From contig JAYUSZ010000392.1 of assembly GCA_043755435.1 (NCBI GenBank), positions 1 to 50,028 of the forward strand: 50,028 bases of DNA, in the 5' to 3' direction. Positions 42,495 to 50,028 of this stretch are shown here, piece by piece. The first letter of the stretch is position 1. Each line of letters starts with the position of its first letter. The translations under genes were made by a program, and so were the position numbers. The DNA is from JANXSF01 sp043755435 (lineage in GTDB: Bacteria > Acidobacteriota > Terriglobia > Bryobacterales > Bryobacteraceae). The notes under the pieces were generated by a model. The model did no database searches and had not been told where the DNA came from. It worked only from the letters and a program-made list of their open reading frames with translations.

Positions 42495-45400
42495 CTAAAA
42501 AGTCAGCCGCATTCCTAGCTGAACTTGGCGCGCCGGTCTGGCAGAGTCCACCAACCCAAATCCTGGACCTTCAAAAACGTGATTCGGCACTCCAAAGTTC
42601 GGATGGTTTGGCAGGTTGAAAAACTCCCCACGGAATTGAAGCAGGGCTTGCTCCTTAATGCGGAAGACCCGAATGATTGACATGTTCAAGGTGAAGATGC
42701 CCGGGGCTCGCACTAGTCCAACGCCTTGGTTCCCAAACTGATTGATAGCCGGTTGGCGGAACGCATCGGTATCAAAATAACGGCTCAGACTTCGTTGTCC
42801 AGCGTCCAGATTCGGATCGCGAATTACATCTGCCCGCTGTGCTCCAGATGAGAAAGCAAACGTGTTGTTTGTGGTTGTCTGCACGGTAGCAGGTGCGCCG
42901 GTTTGGGCAGTCATCACGGCACCCAATTGCCAACCGCCAACGACATTCCGCAAAGGATGATCCGACAGGAATCGACGGCCTGCTCCAACGGGAATTTGAT
43001 AGACAGAGCTGAAAGTCAGGCGATGGCGAATATCATTTGAGGATGGCCCGTAATCCGCCCGCCGATTGTAGTGGTTGGAATAAGCCGCACCAAGCTCACC
43101 GAATTTGGTTCCAGCACCCGAGCCGGAATTGTCAGTGAACTTAGACCAGGTGTAAGTTGAAAGAACGCTGATTCCTTTTGAAAATCGCTTTTGCAGCTTA
43201 GCGGTGCCAGCATGATAGGCGGAGACACCGAAACTAGGAGCCAGAATAGTTACGTTGGTGAACTGTGGAAATGGTCTGTTTCTTTGTTGCGCCGACGGTC
43301 CTAGCAACTCGGGACGGATCTGGTTGATGTTCATATTGGCCCCCGGTAACTTACGAGAGAGATTGCCCAGGTAACCCATTTCAAAAAGCACGGACCCAGG
43401 CAGTTCCTGCTGCATAAACAAGTTGTACTGCCCGGAGTAACCACTCCGACGGCTTGGATCAAGAAAAGTAACTGCAGTGGTTGCTGTAAGCCCAACTTTC
43501 ACTGCCCCAAAACTGTCATCTAATACTGGAGAGGTTAGCCTGACAATGGGCAATCCTCCGGCCAATGTGTAGGGGACGGAAGCGGTATTGTCCTGCACCA
43601 CAAGTGATGAGGATTCTGAAAAACCAAGCGTCGCCGCGTTGGCAACGGTTCCGTCAAAGGGATGCGAAAAGAAGAATCCCATTCCTCCGCGCACCACTGT
43701 TTTTGTGAGTCCAAAAGGCTTCCAGGCAAATCCAGCACGCGGACCGAAATTATTCAAATCAGCGCGATACGGTGACGTTGGCCAGCCGTTCAGGCCAGCA
43801 AACTTCACCACCCCTGGTGTGCCGGATGCAGGGTTCAGGGCGTTGGCATCAAACGAATTGAATCGATGTGCCGCGTCGTTTACAGGAGTGTCGGCCTCCC
43901 AACGCAAACCTAAGTTCAGAGTAAGTCCTGGACGAATACTCCAATCATCCTGAACGAATCCTGCCAAATAGTGTGACTTGCGATCCAGCACAGGAGTCTG
44001 CTGCTGATCGAAAGCTGACAGTGCCCCCAACAACATGGTTGCAATTGCATTGCCGCTTAGAGTGTTGCCTGTTATTCCAGTTAGTCCACGGTTGAATGTG
44101 TACTTACCCGAGATGCTGGCAAGGTTGATTTCATGGTTCATGGAAGGCCGCCATTCACCGCCCAGTTTCCAGGTGTGCCGCCCATTCACGATGGTAATGT
44201 TGTCCAGTAGATGATATTGCTGGATGGGAAATTGCTGCCGGTCCTGAGTAGTCGCGTTCCCCAAATTGGTGTATCCGGAGGCGATGACAGAAGGAAACGC
44301 AGCGTCGGAAACGCCTTTCAGCCCAAGCTTAGTGGGCCACCCTTGACCCAAACCCTTGGAATGCGTACGGAAGTATCGACGCGCATAGTTGAATCGCAGA
44401 TCGTTCACCGTGTTGGGATTCACAATCCGAGTCCAGGTGGCGTAGGTGTATTTCTGGCTGGCTTCGGTATCGTTGATGGTATCTGCAGCAGGAATTGGAA
44501 ACACGCTGCGCTGGGCGTTATCGTCGTTATTGAATAGATAACGGAAAGTAAGTTTGTCGTTGTTTCTAAGGTTGTGGTCAACCTTGCCAATCACATTGTT
44601 GCGCGTGAAGGCATTCACGTCGCTGGCTCGAAAATTGTTGACCCCAGTAACATCATCGGCAATCCTGTTCGCAGGCGGATACAGCACAACAAGGTTGCGG
44701 CCTACCGCGTCGAAACGGCTACTAGGAATCCGATTGCCTGCGAACGGTGTGCGAGCCTGATTGGCGGTGGTGAAGGGATCGTAAATCGGATAGAGAATTT
44801 TCCGGGCAGTAAAGGTCTGCGAAAAATCTCCGATTCGTTCCAAGGCACTTGGTACTGTCAACGAACGGATGGACCCATCACGGCGGCGCGATCCTTCATA
44901 GGCGAAAAAGAAAAACGTTTTGTCGCGTCGAATTGGACCTCCAATGGTGCCCCCAAAAACGTTGTAACGCAAGGAGGGCTTTTCTTTTGTAGTCACACCG
45001 TTTGCATTCAAGACGATTGGTGAAAAGAAATTCGGAGCATCGAATTTCTGGTTTCGTACATATTCCGAAAGCGTGCCCTTGAACTTATTCGTGCCGCTTT
45101 TAGTTGTGGCAATCACCACGCCCCCAGCCGATCCACCGTACTCTGCTGAAAAACCGTTGCTGATCACCTTCACTTCCTGCAAGGTGTCCACGGGCGGATC
45201 AACATCCATTTGCCCTGTGCCTACTCGCATATTCTGAGCACTGGCACCGTCAATAAAAAAGGACTGGCTCTGCATCCGTCCGCCAGCCAAACTGAAGTTC
45301 GGTTTTGATCCGCCGTCATAACCGTTGAACACAGCCGCACCCACCATTTCAATGACGTTCATGGAGCGGCGGTCACCCAGCGGCATGTCTTCAATGCTCT

Positions 45401-45797
45401 TCGATTCGATCAACTGACTGGCTTCCGAGGTTCGGGTTTCAAGCAGCGAAGAGTTGGCGGCAACTGTTACTGTTTCATTCAGAGTTCCAACTTCCATGCG
45501 GATATTCAATTCCAATGTCTGGCCAGTGGTGATCACAACACCCGTTTCCTGATGACGATGAAATCCGCCAATTTCCGCAGTAACAAGATATTTGCCGATG
45601 GGCAAAGGACGAATTGAAAAATAGCCTGCTTCGTTGGAATGGACTGTGAGTTTTCCTCCGGTGGCGGCGTTGATGGCACTGACCTCCACCTTGGCCATAA
45701 CAGCACCTTGCGTATCGGTGATTAAACCGCTAAGGGTACCTTCGGTTGATTGCGCGGACAATGCCGCTGCGGCGAAAGATAATAAGAGCAACCACAT
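42495..45797 (-). CDS. Oar-like TonB-dependent outer-membrane receptor
   Basis: Large outer-membrane protein of about 1100 residues. After a signal peptide (MWLLLLSFAAAALSAQ) comes a carboxypeptidase-regulatory-like domain (EGTLSGLITDTQGAVMAKVE, YFSIRPLPIGKYLVTAEIGG), a plug domain (SQLIESKSIEDMPLGDRRSM, GGSAGGVVIATTKSGTNKF) and a long beta-barrel. This architecture is abundant in Acidobacteriota. The start at 45797 is chosen because it gives the signal peptide; the open frame extends to 45926, but those codons overlap the next gene. Such receptors are thought to import glycans or peptides. It is followed immediately by the PqaA-like hydrolase gene. Confidence 0.92.
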   Translation of the reverse strand: MWLLLLSFAAAALSAQSTEGTLSGLITDTQGAVMAKVEVSAINAATGGKLTVHSNEAGYFSIRPLPIGKYLVTAEIGGFHRHQETGVVITTGQTLELNIRMEVGTLNETVTVAANSSLLETRTSEASQLIESKSIEDMPLGDRRSMNVIEMVGAAVFNGYDGGSKPNFSLAGGRMQSQSFFIDGASAQNMRVGTGQMDVDPPVDTLQEVKVISNGFSAEYGGSAGGVVIATTKSGTNKFKGTLSEYVRNQKFDAPNFFSPIVLNANGVTTKEKPSLRYNVFGGTIGGPIRRDKTFFFFAYEGSRRRDGSIRSLTVPSALERIGDFSQTFTARKILYPIYDPFTTANQARTPFAGNRIPSSRFDAVGRNLVVLYPPANRIADDVTGVNNFRASDVNAFTRNNVIGKVDHNLRNNDKLTFRYLFNNDDNAQRSVFPIPAADTINDTEASQKYTYATWTRIVNPNTVNDLRFNYARRYFRTHSKGLGQGWPTKLGLKGVSDAAFPSVIASGYTNLGNATTQDRQQFPIQQYHLLDNITIVNGRHTWKLGGEWRPSMNHEINLASISGKYTFNRGLTGITGNTLSGNAIATMLLGALSAFDQQQTPVLDRKSHYLAGFVQDDWSIRPGLTLNLGLRWEADTPVNDAAHRFNSFDANALNPASGTPGVVKFAGLNGWPTSPYRADLNNFGPRAGFAWKPFGLTKTVVRGGMGFFFSHPFDGTVANAATLGFSESSSLVVQDNTASVPYTLAGGLPIVRLTSPVLDDSFGAVKVGLTATTAVTFLDPSRRSGYSGQYNLFMQQELPGSVLFEMGYLGNLSRKLPGANMNINQIRPELLGPSAQQRNRPFPQFTNVTILAPSFGVSAYHAGTAKLQKRFSKGISVLSTYTWSKFTDNSGSGAGTKFGELGAAYSNHYNRRADYGPSSNDIRHRLTFSSVYQIPVGAGRRFLSDHPLRNVVGGWQLGAVMTAQTGAPATVQTTTNNTFAFSSGAQRADVIRDPNLDAGQRSLSRYFDTDAFRQPAINQFGNQGVGLVRAPGIFTLNMSIIRVFRIKEQALLQFRGEFFNLPNHPNFGVPNHVFEGPGFGLVDSARPARQVQLGMRLTF

Positions 45798-45849
45798 ATC
45801 AAATCTCAAAAAGGAACAAACCAAGAATATATCAATTGAAGTGCTCAGT

Positions 45850-47628
45850 CTATGCGGCTTCGCCTTCTTTAGACTGGTGTTTCCACAACTCTTGAAACTC
45901 GCTCGAATCCCGCAGTAGTTCCTCAAAAGTTCCCTCGGCTACCACGCGACCTTGCCGCAACACATACACATAATCAAAGTGGCGCAACAAGTGCAAACGG
46001 TGCAGTGCGGAGATCATCACTTTGTCTTTGAACGCCTCGAATAAGTGCTCATAGATAGCCGCTTCTGTTTTCGGATCCACGCTGCTGGTGGGTTCATCCA
46101 GCAACACCACTTGGCTATCACGAGCCGCCAAAATTCCTCGTGCCAAGGCCAGCCGTTGCTTCTGTCCGCCAGAAAGATTCACGCCTTTTTCCTGAATGTT
46201 TGACGCGAGTCCCTTGGGCAATTGTGCGATCACTTCGCTGAAGTGCGCCTGCCTGCATACTACCTGAATTTCTTCCAGCGCAATGGGCAAATCCAGAGTG
46301 ACGTTGTAGGAAATGGTATTTTCAAAAATCTCTGGTTCTTGGGGAAACAGTGTTACTGTTTCATTCAGTGCATCCAAACCATAGCGCTTGCCATCAACCG
46401 TAAATTCACAGCCGGGTTCAGGGTCATAAAGTCCTCGTAGCAACGCCAAAAGAGTACTCTTCCCACACCCGCTTTCTCCGATGAAGGCAACTCGTTTACC
46501 ACGTTCCAGGTTCAGTCGTAAGTCATGCAGGCTTTGCGGGGCATGGCGATCATCATAGGTTTGCCGGTGCGAAAAGTTCAACTTAGAAAGGACCATGGTG
46601 CGCCAACCAAAAGGAAGTTCCTCGGTATCGTCAGACCGATGTTGCGCATCGTAGGCTTCAGCAATACTGCTGGCCGTCTGCACGTCCGTGTTGTATTGAA
46701 TGATCTGCGTGTATTGCCAGGCCACGTCATGAAAGACGCTTGTGAACTGCGTAACGTAAGCCAGAAGAGTCACAAGACCACCGACATAGAAAACTTGCCC
46801 AGGCAGCCAATGTTCATAAACATATCCCACGGTTATCACGCAGTAAGTAATGGTCACCAGAGTATCGGCCACAAACCATTTCCATTCGTTGATCAGAATA
46901 TTGCGGCGAAACGGAGGCAGCAGCAGACCTACTTTAGCTAGCAGTCCGTTTTCCATGCTGCGTTCCAAACGTAGAGTAACAACGGTCATGATGTTGGAAA
47001 GACTATCGAACAAGGTTGCTGAGATGACATGTTCGCCATCATTCACTTCTTCTTGCGATTTGATCAGCGGCTTGTCGAATTTGAAAATCACCCAAACGGT
47101 AAGCAATCCAAGTGCGGCACCCACGGCTCCAAATCGCGGCGAAAAATAAATCATTGCCACAAAGGAGATCACGAATTTCGTTAAGGCATGAATGTACATA
47201 AATCCGCCGTCGAAGAAATGTTTCAAAGCTTCGTAGGCTTTGCGGATGCGGTTGATAGTGGCACCGCTGTGGTGATCCTGATGCCATTTCACAGGCAGCC
47301 TCAATGCTTGATGGTAGCGTTCCTGAAGAAAATTCCGGCTCAGGTCAAACGCCAACTTCCGTTCCATCACACGCGCGGGACCGTGGAACGCCCACTCCAA
47401 AAGCTTCAAGCCGAGGAAGCCTGCTGCATACAACAAAGTGTTGTTTGGAATCTGTTCTGGCGCCTTTTGAATACTGTTGATAAACCAACCGTGCAACACC
47501 GGGTTTATGGATGCCGCAAGATTCGCACCAACAAAAAGCAAATAGACCAGTATGTAGCGTTTGCGATCCTGCCTTGCATAGCGCCATGCGGTGCGCAACA
47601 ACGTAATGTATGGGTTGCCTTGCTTCAC
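45850..47628 (-). CDS. ABC transporter with fused permease and ATPase
   Basis: Exporter half-transporter of 592 residues. The first 340 residues hold about six membrane helices. The ATPase has Walker A GESGCGKST, signature LSGGQKQRLALARG, Walker B VVLLDEPTSSVD and H-loop histidine in ISALHRLHLLRHF. All motifs are canonical, so it should work as a homodimer. It begins 4 bases after the glycosyltransferase stop, suggesting export of a glycan or glycolipid made by the neighbour. Substrate not determined. Confidence 0.92.
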   Translation of the reverse strand: MKQGNPYITLLRTAWRYARQDRKRYILVYLLFVGANLAASINPVLHGWFINSIQKAPEQIPNNTLLYAAGFLGLKLLEWAFHGPARVMERKLAFDLSRNFLQERYHQALRLPVKWHQDHHSGATINRIRKAYEALKHFFDGGFMYIHALTKFVISFVAMIYFSPRFGAVGAALGLLTVWVIFKFDKPLIKSQEEVNDGEHVISATLFDSLSNIMTVVTLRLERSMENGLLAKVGLLLPPFRRNILINEWKWFVADTLVTITYCVITVGYVYEHWLPGQVFYVGGLVTLLAYVTQFTSVFHDVAWQYTQIIQYNTDVQTASSIAEAYDAQHRSDDTEELPFGWRTMVLSKLNFSHRQTYDDRHAPQSLHDLRLNLERGKRVAFIGESGCGKSTLLALLRGLYDPEPGCEFTVDGKRYGLDALNETVTLFPQEPEIFENTISYNVTLDLPIALEEIQVVCRQAHFSEVIAQLPKGLASNIQEKGVNLSGGQKQRLALARGILAARDSQVVLLDEPTSSVDPKTEAAIYEHLFEAFKDKVMISALHRLHLLRHFDYVYVLRQGRVVAEGTFEELLRDSSEFQELWKHQSKEGEAA

Positions 47629-47632
47629 TTCT

Positions 47633-49963
47633 TCAATGACTCCGCATTTCAGTCACTGCGTCGCGATAAGCAGCCACTAATCGCCGGGTGATTACCGCCA
47701 TGTCCCAGTTACTGACAACCTCTGCCCGGGCGCGCGTAGCCATTTGAGCCGCCGTTGCGGGATTGTCCAGCAGAGCCAACGTCTTTTCTGCAAAATCACT
47801 TGGATCATCAGCCAATGCGCAAATTTCACCATGCTGTTCCGTTAGTCCCTCGGCTCCAACCACAGTGGAGACCACAGGAATCCCAGCCGCAAAAGCTTCG
47901 AGCAACTTCACCCTCACGCCGGATCCTGACATGATAGGACAGATAAATACAGCATACTCGCCTAGAGCCACGCGCACGTCTTCCACAAACCCGACTAACT
48001 CAATATTGGCAATATCCGGAAGCGAGTGGCGCGGCGGAGCATCACTGCCAATTAGGATCAACCGAACTGCTGGCCGCTGTTGCAGGATGATCGGAAATAC
48101 ATGCTGAAGAAACCAGTCCAGAGCTTCGACGTTGGGAATATGCCGAAAGCTTCCCAGGAACAGCAGTGTATCAGGAACACGTCCGTCCGGCTTAAACGTA
48201 TAGCGGGCTGTGTTGATGCCGGCGCGCAATCCAGCCTGCATGATCGGCTCCAACTTCGGCAAAAAACCAGCCAGATATTTTTTGTTGGCCTCGCTGCACA
48301 TCTGAATGCGATCCACTTTCGGCAGCATCTGCAACTCGTACTTCAAAGCGCGCAAATATTCAAATCCAGGAGTAGCAATTTTCAGCGGGTTCTTGATTTT
48401 CTGAATTGCACGGCCCACCGATTGAAAGTACACATCATGTTCAAAAAGGATGCTTGGAATCTTTCGAAATCCCCGGGCATACTGACCCATGTTGGTATAT
48501 TCAATCTGGAAAACATCAATCTGATCTACAAAGATCTTGCGGTCAAGCAACCAATCCAAATCACGATTGGCGAACTCGCGCACAGCATAGGGTTCAATAC
48601 TGCCTAATTGCCGAATGCGTCCGGTCATCCGCATCAGATATTCGGTGGATGCACAGAGCCGGTCCATTTCTTCGTGTGTGTGAATCTGCCAATCTTCATC
48701 GAGGAGTGCCACTAAGTGCAGACGGCAAAGCTTCACCAATTCATGAATGGTCTGGTACATGAAAACGCCGCCACCGTGAATCGGAGGGCAGATGGGATAT
48801 GGCGTTAGAAACAGAACGTTCAACGGCTCAGGCTTCACTGGCAAAGCGATGAACGTGTCGCGGAAGTGGCCACCCCTGGGACGGCGGAATGCTTCAGTGT
48901 CATTCACAACAGCCAGATTGCGAGCTTGTTTACGACTGGCCGCTACTTCCGGCAACTGCTTAACGCCATTCCATAAGTCACGCAGAAATGGCCCGCGGTC
49001 CCTATTCCCAGATAGCGCACTAACAATTGAGTTGCCCACTACGAAGAGGAAGTGCCCCGCCAAGCGGCGCGGCTCATGAATGTTCTTCCAAACCCATAGC
49101 AGAGCATTCTTCCGCACTACGCGGTCAATGTAAGTACGATCGAATTTCTTGCCGATGGTTCCGCGATGTTCGTGATAGACGATGCTTGCCGGTTCATACA
49201 TGCATTTCCAACCACGCTTCCATGCCATGTATCCAATGTCGGTATCTTCGTAATAGAAAGGCTGTAGAATTTCGTCGAACCCGCCAAGCTCCAAAAACTT
49301 CCGTTTATCAAAGGCGCAAGAGCCGCCGCCTCCATAAAAGCAAGGGAATAATTGCTTCACCTTGTGATCAATCCGATGGCCAACCCACAACCGGCCATTG
49401 TCCCACCAACCTTCTGTAAGCCCGGTTTCTTCCCTCACTTTCTCTGGATTGCTAAGGAAAATCTGGCAACTTACGGCGAAGACCTTTTCGTCGGTGAACC
49501 CATCCAGAAGCGGTTGCAAAAATTCTTCTTCCACACGCATGTCACTATTCAGAAGCACAACAACATCATTTTTGGCGTGCCGGAAACCAGCGTTAGAACC
49601 TCCACCGAAACCCAGGTTTTGCGGCAAGGCCAACACGTTCACCTGCGGAAACCGCGCTGCGAGAAATGCAGCACTGCCATCTTCAGAGCCATTGTCAACC
49701 ACCAGAATTTCGTTGTCGGGATTGCCAGCCATTGCAGCAAGCAGCGGTGGAATATATTTTTCCAGTAAGTCGCGCCCATTCCAATTGGGAATCACTATAG
49801 TGGCTGCTGATGCGTTGGGACGTACCTCTGGTTTCAGCGTAGGCTGAGTGCCAAGCCTGTGCAGCAAGTCGGCAATCCATAGCCATAACAATGCAATTGC
49901 TGCCAGCACCGGAGCCGCCACAATCACCGGAATCGCCAGAAATAGGCGAAGAAGCGTCTTCAT
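47633..49963 (-). CDS. Two-domain GT2/GT4 glycosyltransferase
   Basis: Protein of 776 residues. An N-terminal membrane helix (IPVIVAAPVLAAIALLWLWI) precedes a GT2 domain (about 50-330): TIVIPNWNGRDLLEKYIPPL, NLGFGGGSNAGFRHA, VVLLNSDMRVEEEFL with the DxD-like motif, and YYEDTDIGYMAWKRGW. The second half (about 375-770) is a GT-B (GT4-like) transferase: LNVLFLTPYPICPPIHGGGV and SGSGVRVKLLEAFAAGIPVV with the nucleotide-sugar-binding Glu. Two sugar-transfer steps may therefore be joined in one chain. It follows a further gene by 3 bases and precedes the ABC exporter by 4, forming a glycan operon. Confidence 0.92.
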   Translation of the reverse strand: MKTLLRLFLAIPVIVAAPVLAAIALLWLWIADLLHRLGTQPTLKPEVRPNASAATIVIPNWNGRDLLEKYIPPLLAAMAGNPDNEILVVDNGSEDGSAAFLAARFPQVNVLALPQNLGFGGGSNAGFRHAKNDVVVLLNSDMRVEEEFLQPLLDGFTDEKVFAVSCQIFLSNPEKVREETGLTEGWWDNGRLWVGHRIDHKVKQLFPCFYGGGGSCAFDKRKFLELGGFDEILQPFYYEDTDIGYMAWKRGWKCMYEPASIVYHEHRGTIGKKFDRTYIDRVVRKNALLWVWKNIHEPRRLAGHFLFVVGNSIVSALSGNRDRGPFLRDLWNGVKQLPEVAASRKQARNLAVVNDTEAFRRPRGGHFRDTFIALPVKPEPLNVLFLTPYPICPPIHGGGVFMYQTIHELVKLCRLHLVALLDEDWQIHTHEEMDRLCASTEYLMRMTGRIRQLGSIEPYAVREFANRDLDWLLDRKIFVDQIDVFQIEYTNMGQYARGFRKIPSILFEHDVYFQSVGRAIQKIKNPLKIATPGFEYLRALKYELQMLPKVDRIQMCSEANKKYLAGFLPKLEPIMQAGLRAGINTARYTFKPDGRVPDTLLFLGSFRHIPNVEALDWFLQHVFPIILQQRPAVRLILIGSDAPPRHSLPDIANIELVGFVEDVRVALGEYAVFICPIMSGSGVRVKLLEAFAAGIPVVSTVVGAEGLTEQHGEICALADDPSDFAEKTLALLDNPATAAQMATRARAEVVSNWDMAVITRRLVAAYRDAVTEMRSH

Positions 49964-49966
49964 GTC

Positions 49967-50028
49967 TTATTTGAAATGCGGGCCAAATCCGAACTTACGG
50001 CCCAACTTGATCCACTTACTCTGCTCTG
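49967..50028 (-). CDS. C-terminal end of an upstream gene (partial)
   Basis: The minus-strand frame entering from the right edge reads EQSKWIKLGRKFGFGPHFK and stops at 49967-49969, three bases before the glycosyltransferase ATG. The 19 residues are too few to identify. A basic tail of this kind is common at the end of glycosyltransferases, which would fit the operon, but that is only a guess. Confidence 0.6.
   Translation of the reverse strand, partial: EQSKWIKLGRKFGFGPHFK

Noticed and set aside
42052..45023. Plus-strand frames opposite the hydrolase and receptor genes
   Set aside because: Shadows of long real genes on the other strand.
45798..45926. Extra 43 codons at the front of the TonB receptor
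   Set aside because: They overlap the ABC exporter gene and contain no signal; a clean signal peptide begins at 45797.
1..50028. CRISPR arrays, tRNA or rRNA genes, intact insertion sequences
   Set aside because: No regularly spaced repeats, no cloverleaf or rRNA signatures and no transposase motifs were seen when reading the window; a covariance-model search would settle this.

Overview
The window looks like a chromosomal segment of an Acidobacteriota bacterium, most likely of the Bryobacterales/Solibacter type. This is inferred from gene families: a large Oar-like TonB receptor with an N-terminal carboxypeptidase-regulatory-like domain, an 'orphan' double-FtsX permease (ADOP type), a PEP-CTERM protein, a PqaA-like hydrolase and paired b/b' ATP synthase subunits. 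No rRNA, tRNA, CRISPR array or intact insertion sequence was seen.

Layout. 1-5387 (minus): F-type ATP synthase operon b'-b-delta-alpha-gamma-beta, with beta cut by the window edge. 5554-7173: hipBA toxin-antitoxin pair with an operator-like promoter. 7294-8850: decayed region with a second copy of the atpF' 5' end, a frameshifted nidogen-domain PEP-CTERM gene and a broken second hipB. 9036-14273 (minus): NrtA/B/ATPase/ATPase uptake system followed by an outer-membrane porin. 14557-17586: membrane-embedded patatin-like lipase, followed by about 0.9 kb without a recognised gene. 18502-20067 (minus): exported amidase.

20226-26909 is an accessory island. It holds a vapBC pair, a frameshifted NYN-domain gene behind a perfect hairpin, and a 1266-residue protein joining a PD-(D/E)XK-like nuclease domain, a STAND/NLR-type ATPase and a long helical C-terminus, which is an Avs-like defence candidate. 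Divergent from it is an apparent homologue of mobile-element primase/helicase-type ATPases that has lost its P-loop. This island is the most promising place for an undescribed system.

27026-35717: M20 peptidase; rpsA-ihfB-HIT; a dicarboxylate symporter; a membrane-anchored GH113-like glycosidase; DinB, SnoaL and AHSA1-type small proteins. 35853-37259: a sigma-54 activator with a degenerate receiver. 37388-38500: an exported rhodanese and a phd-vapC pair. 38507-49963 (minus): ADOP permease, PqaA-like hydrolase, Oar-like receptor, ABC exporter and a two-domain glycosyltransferase, plus the end of another gene at the right edge.

The housekeeping blocks are intact over long distances. The frameshifts are confined to the two accessory patches, which favours real gene decay over poor sequence quality. 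All functional statements come from reading motifs by eye; no database search was run.
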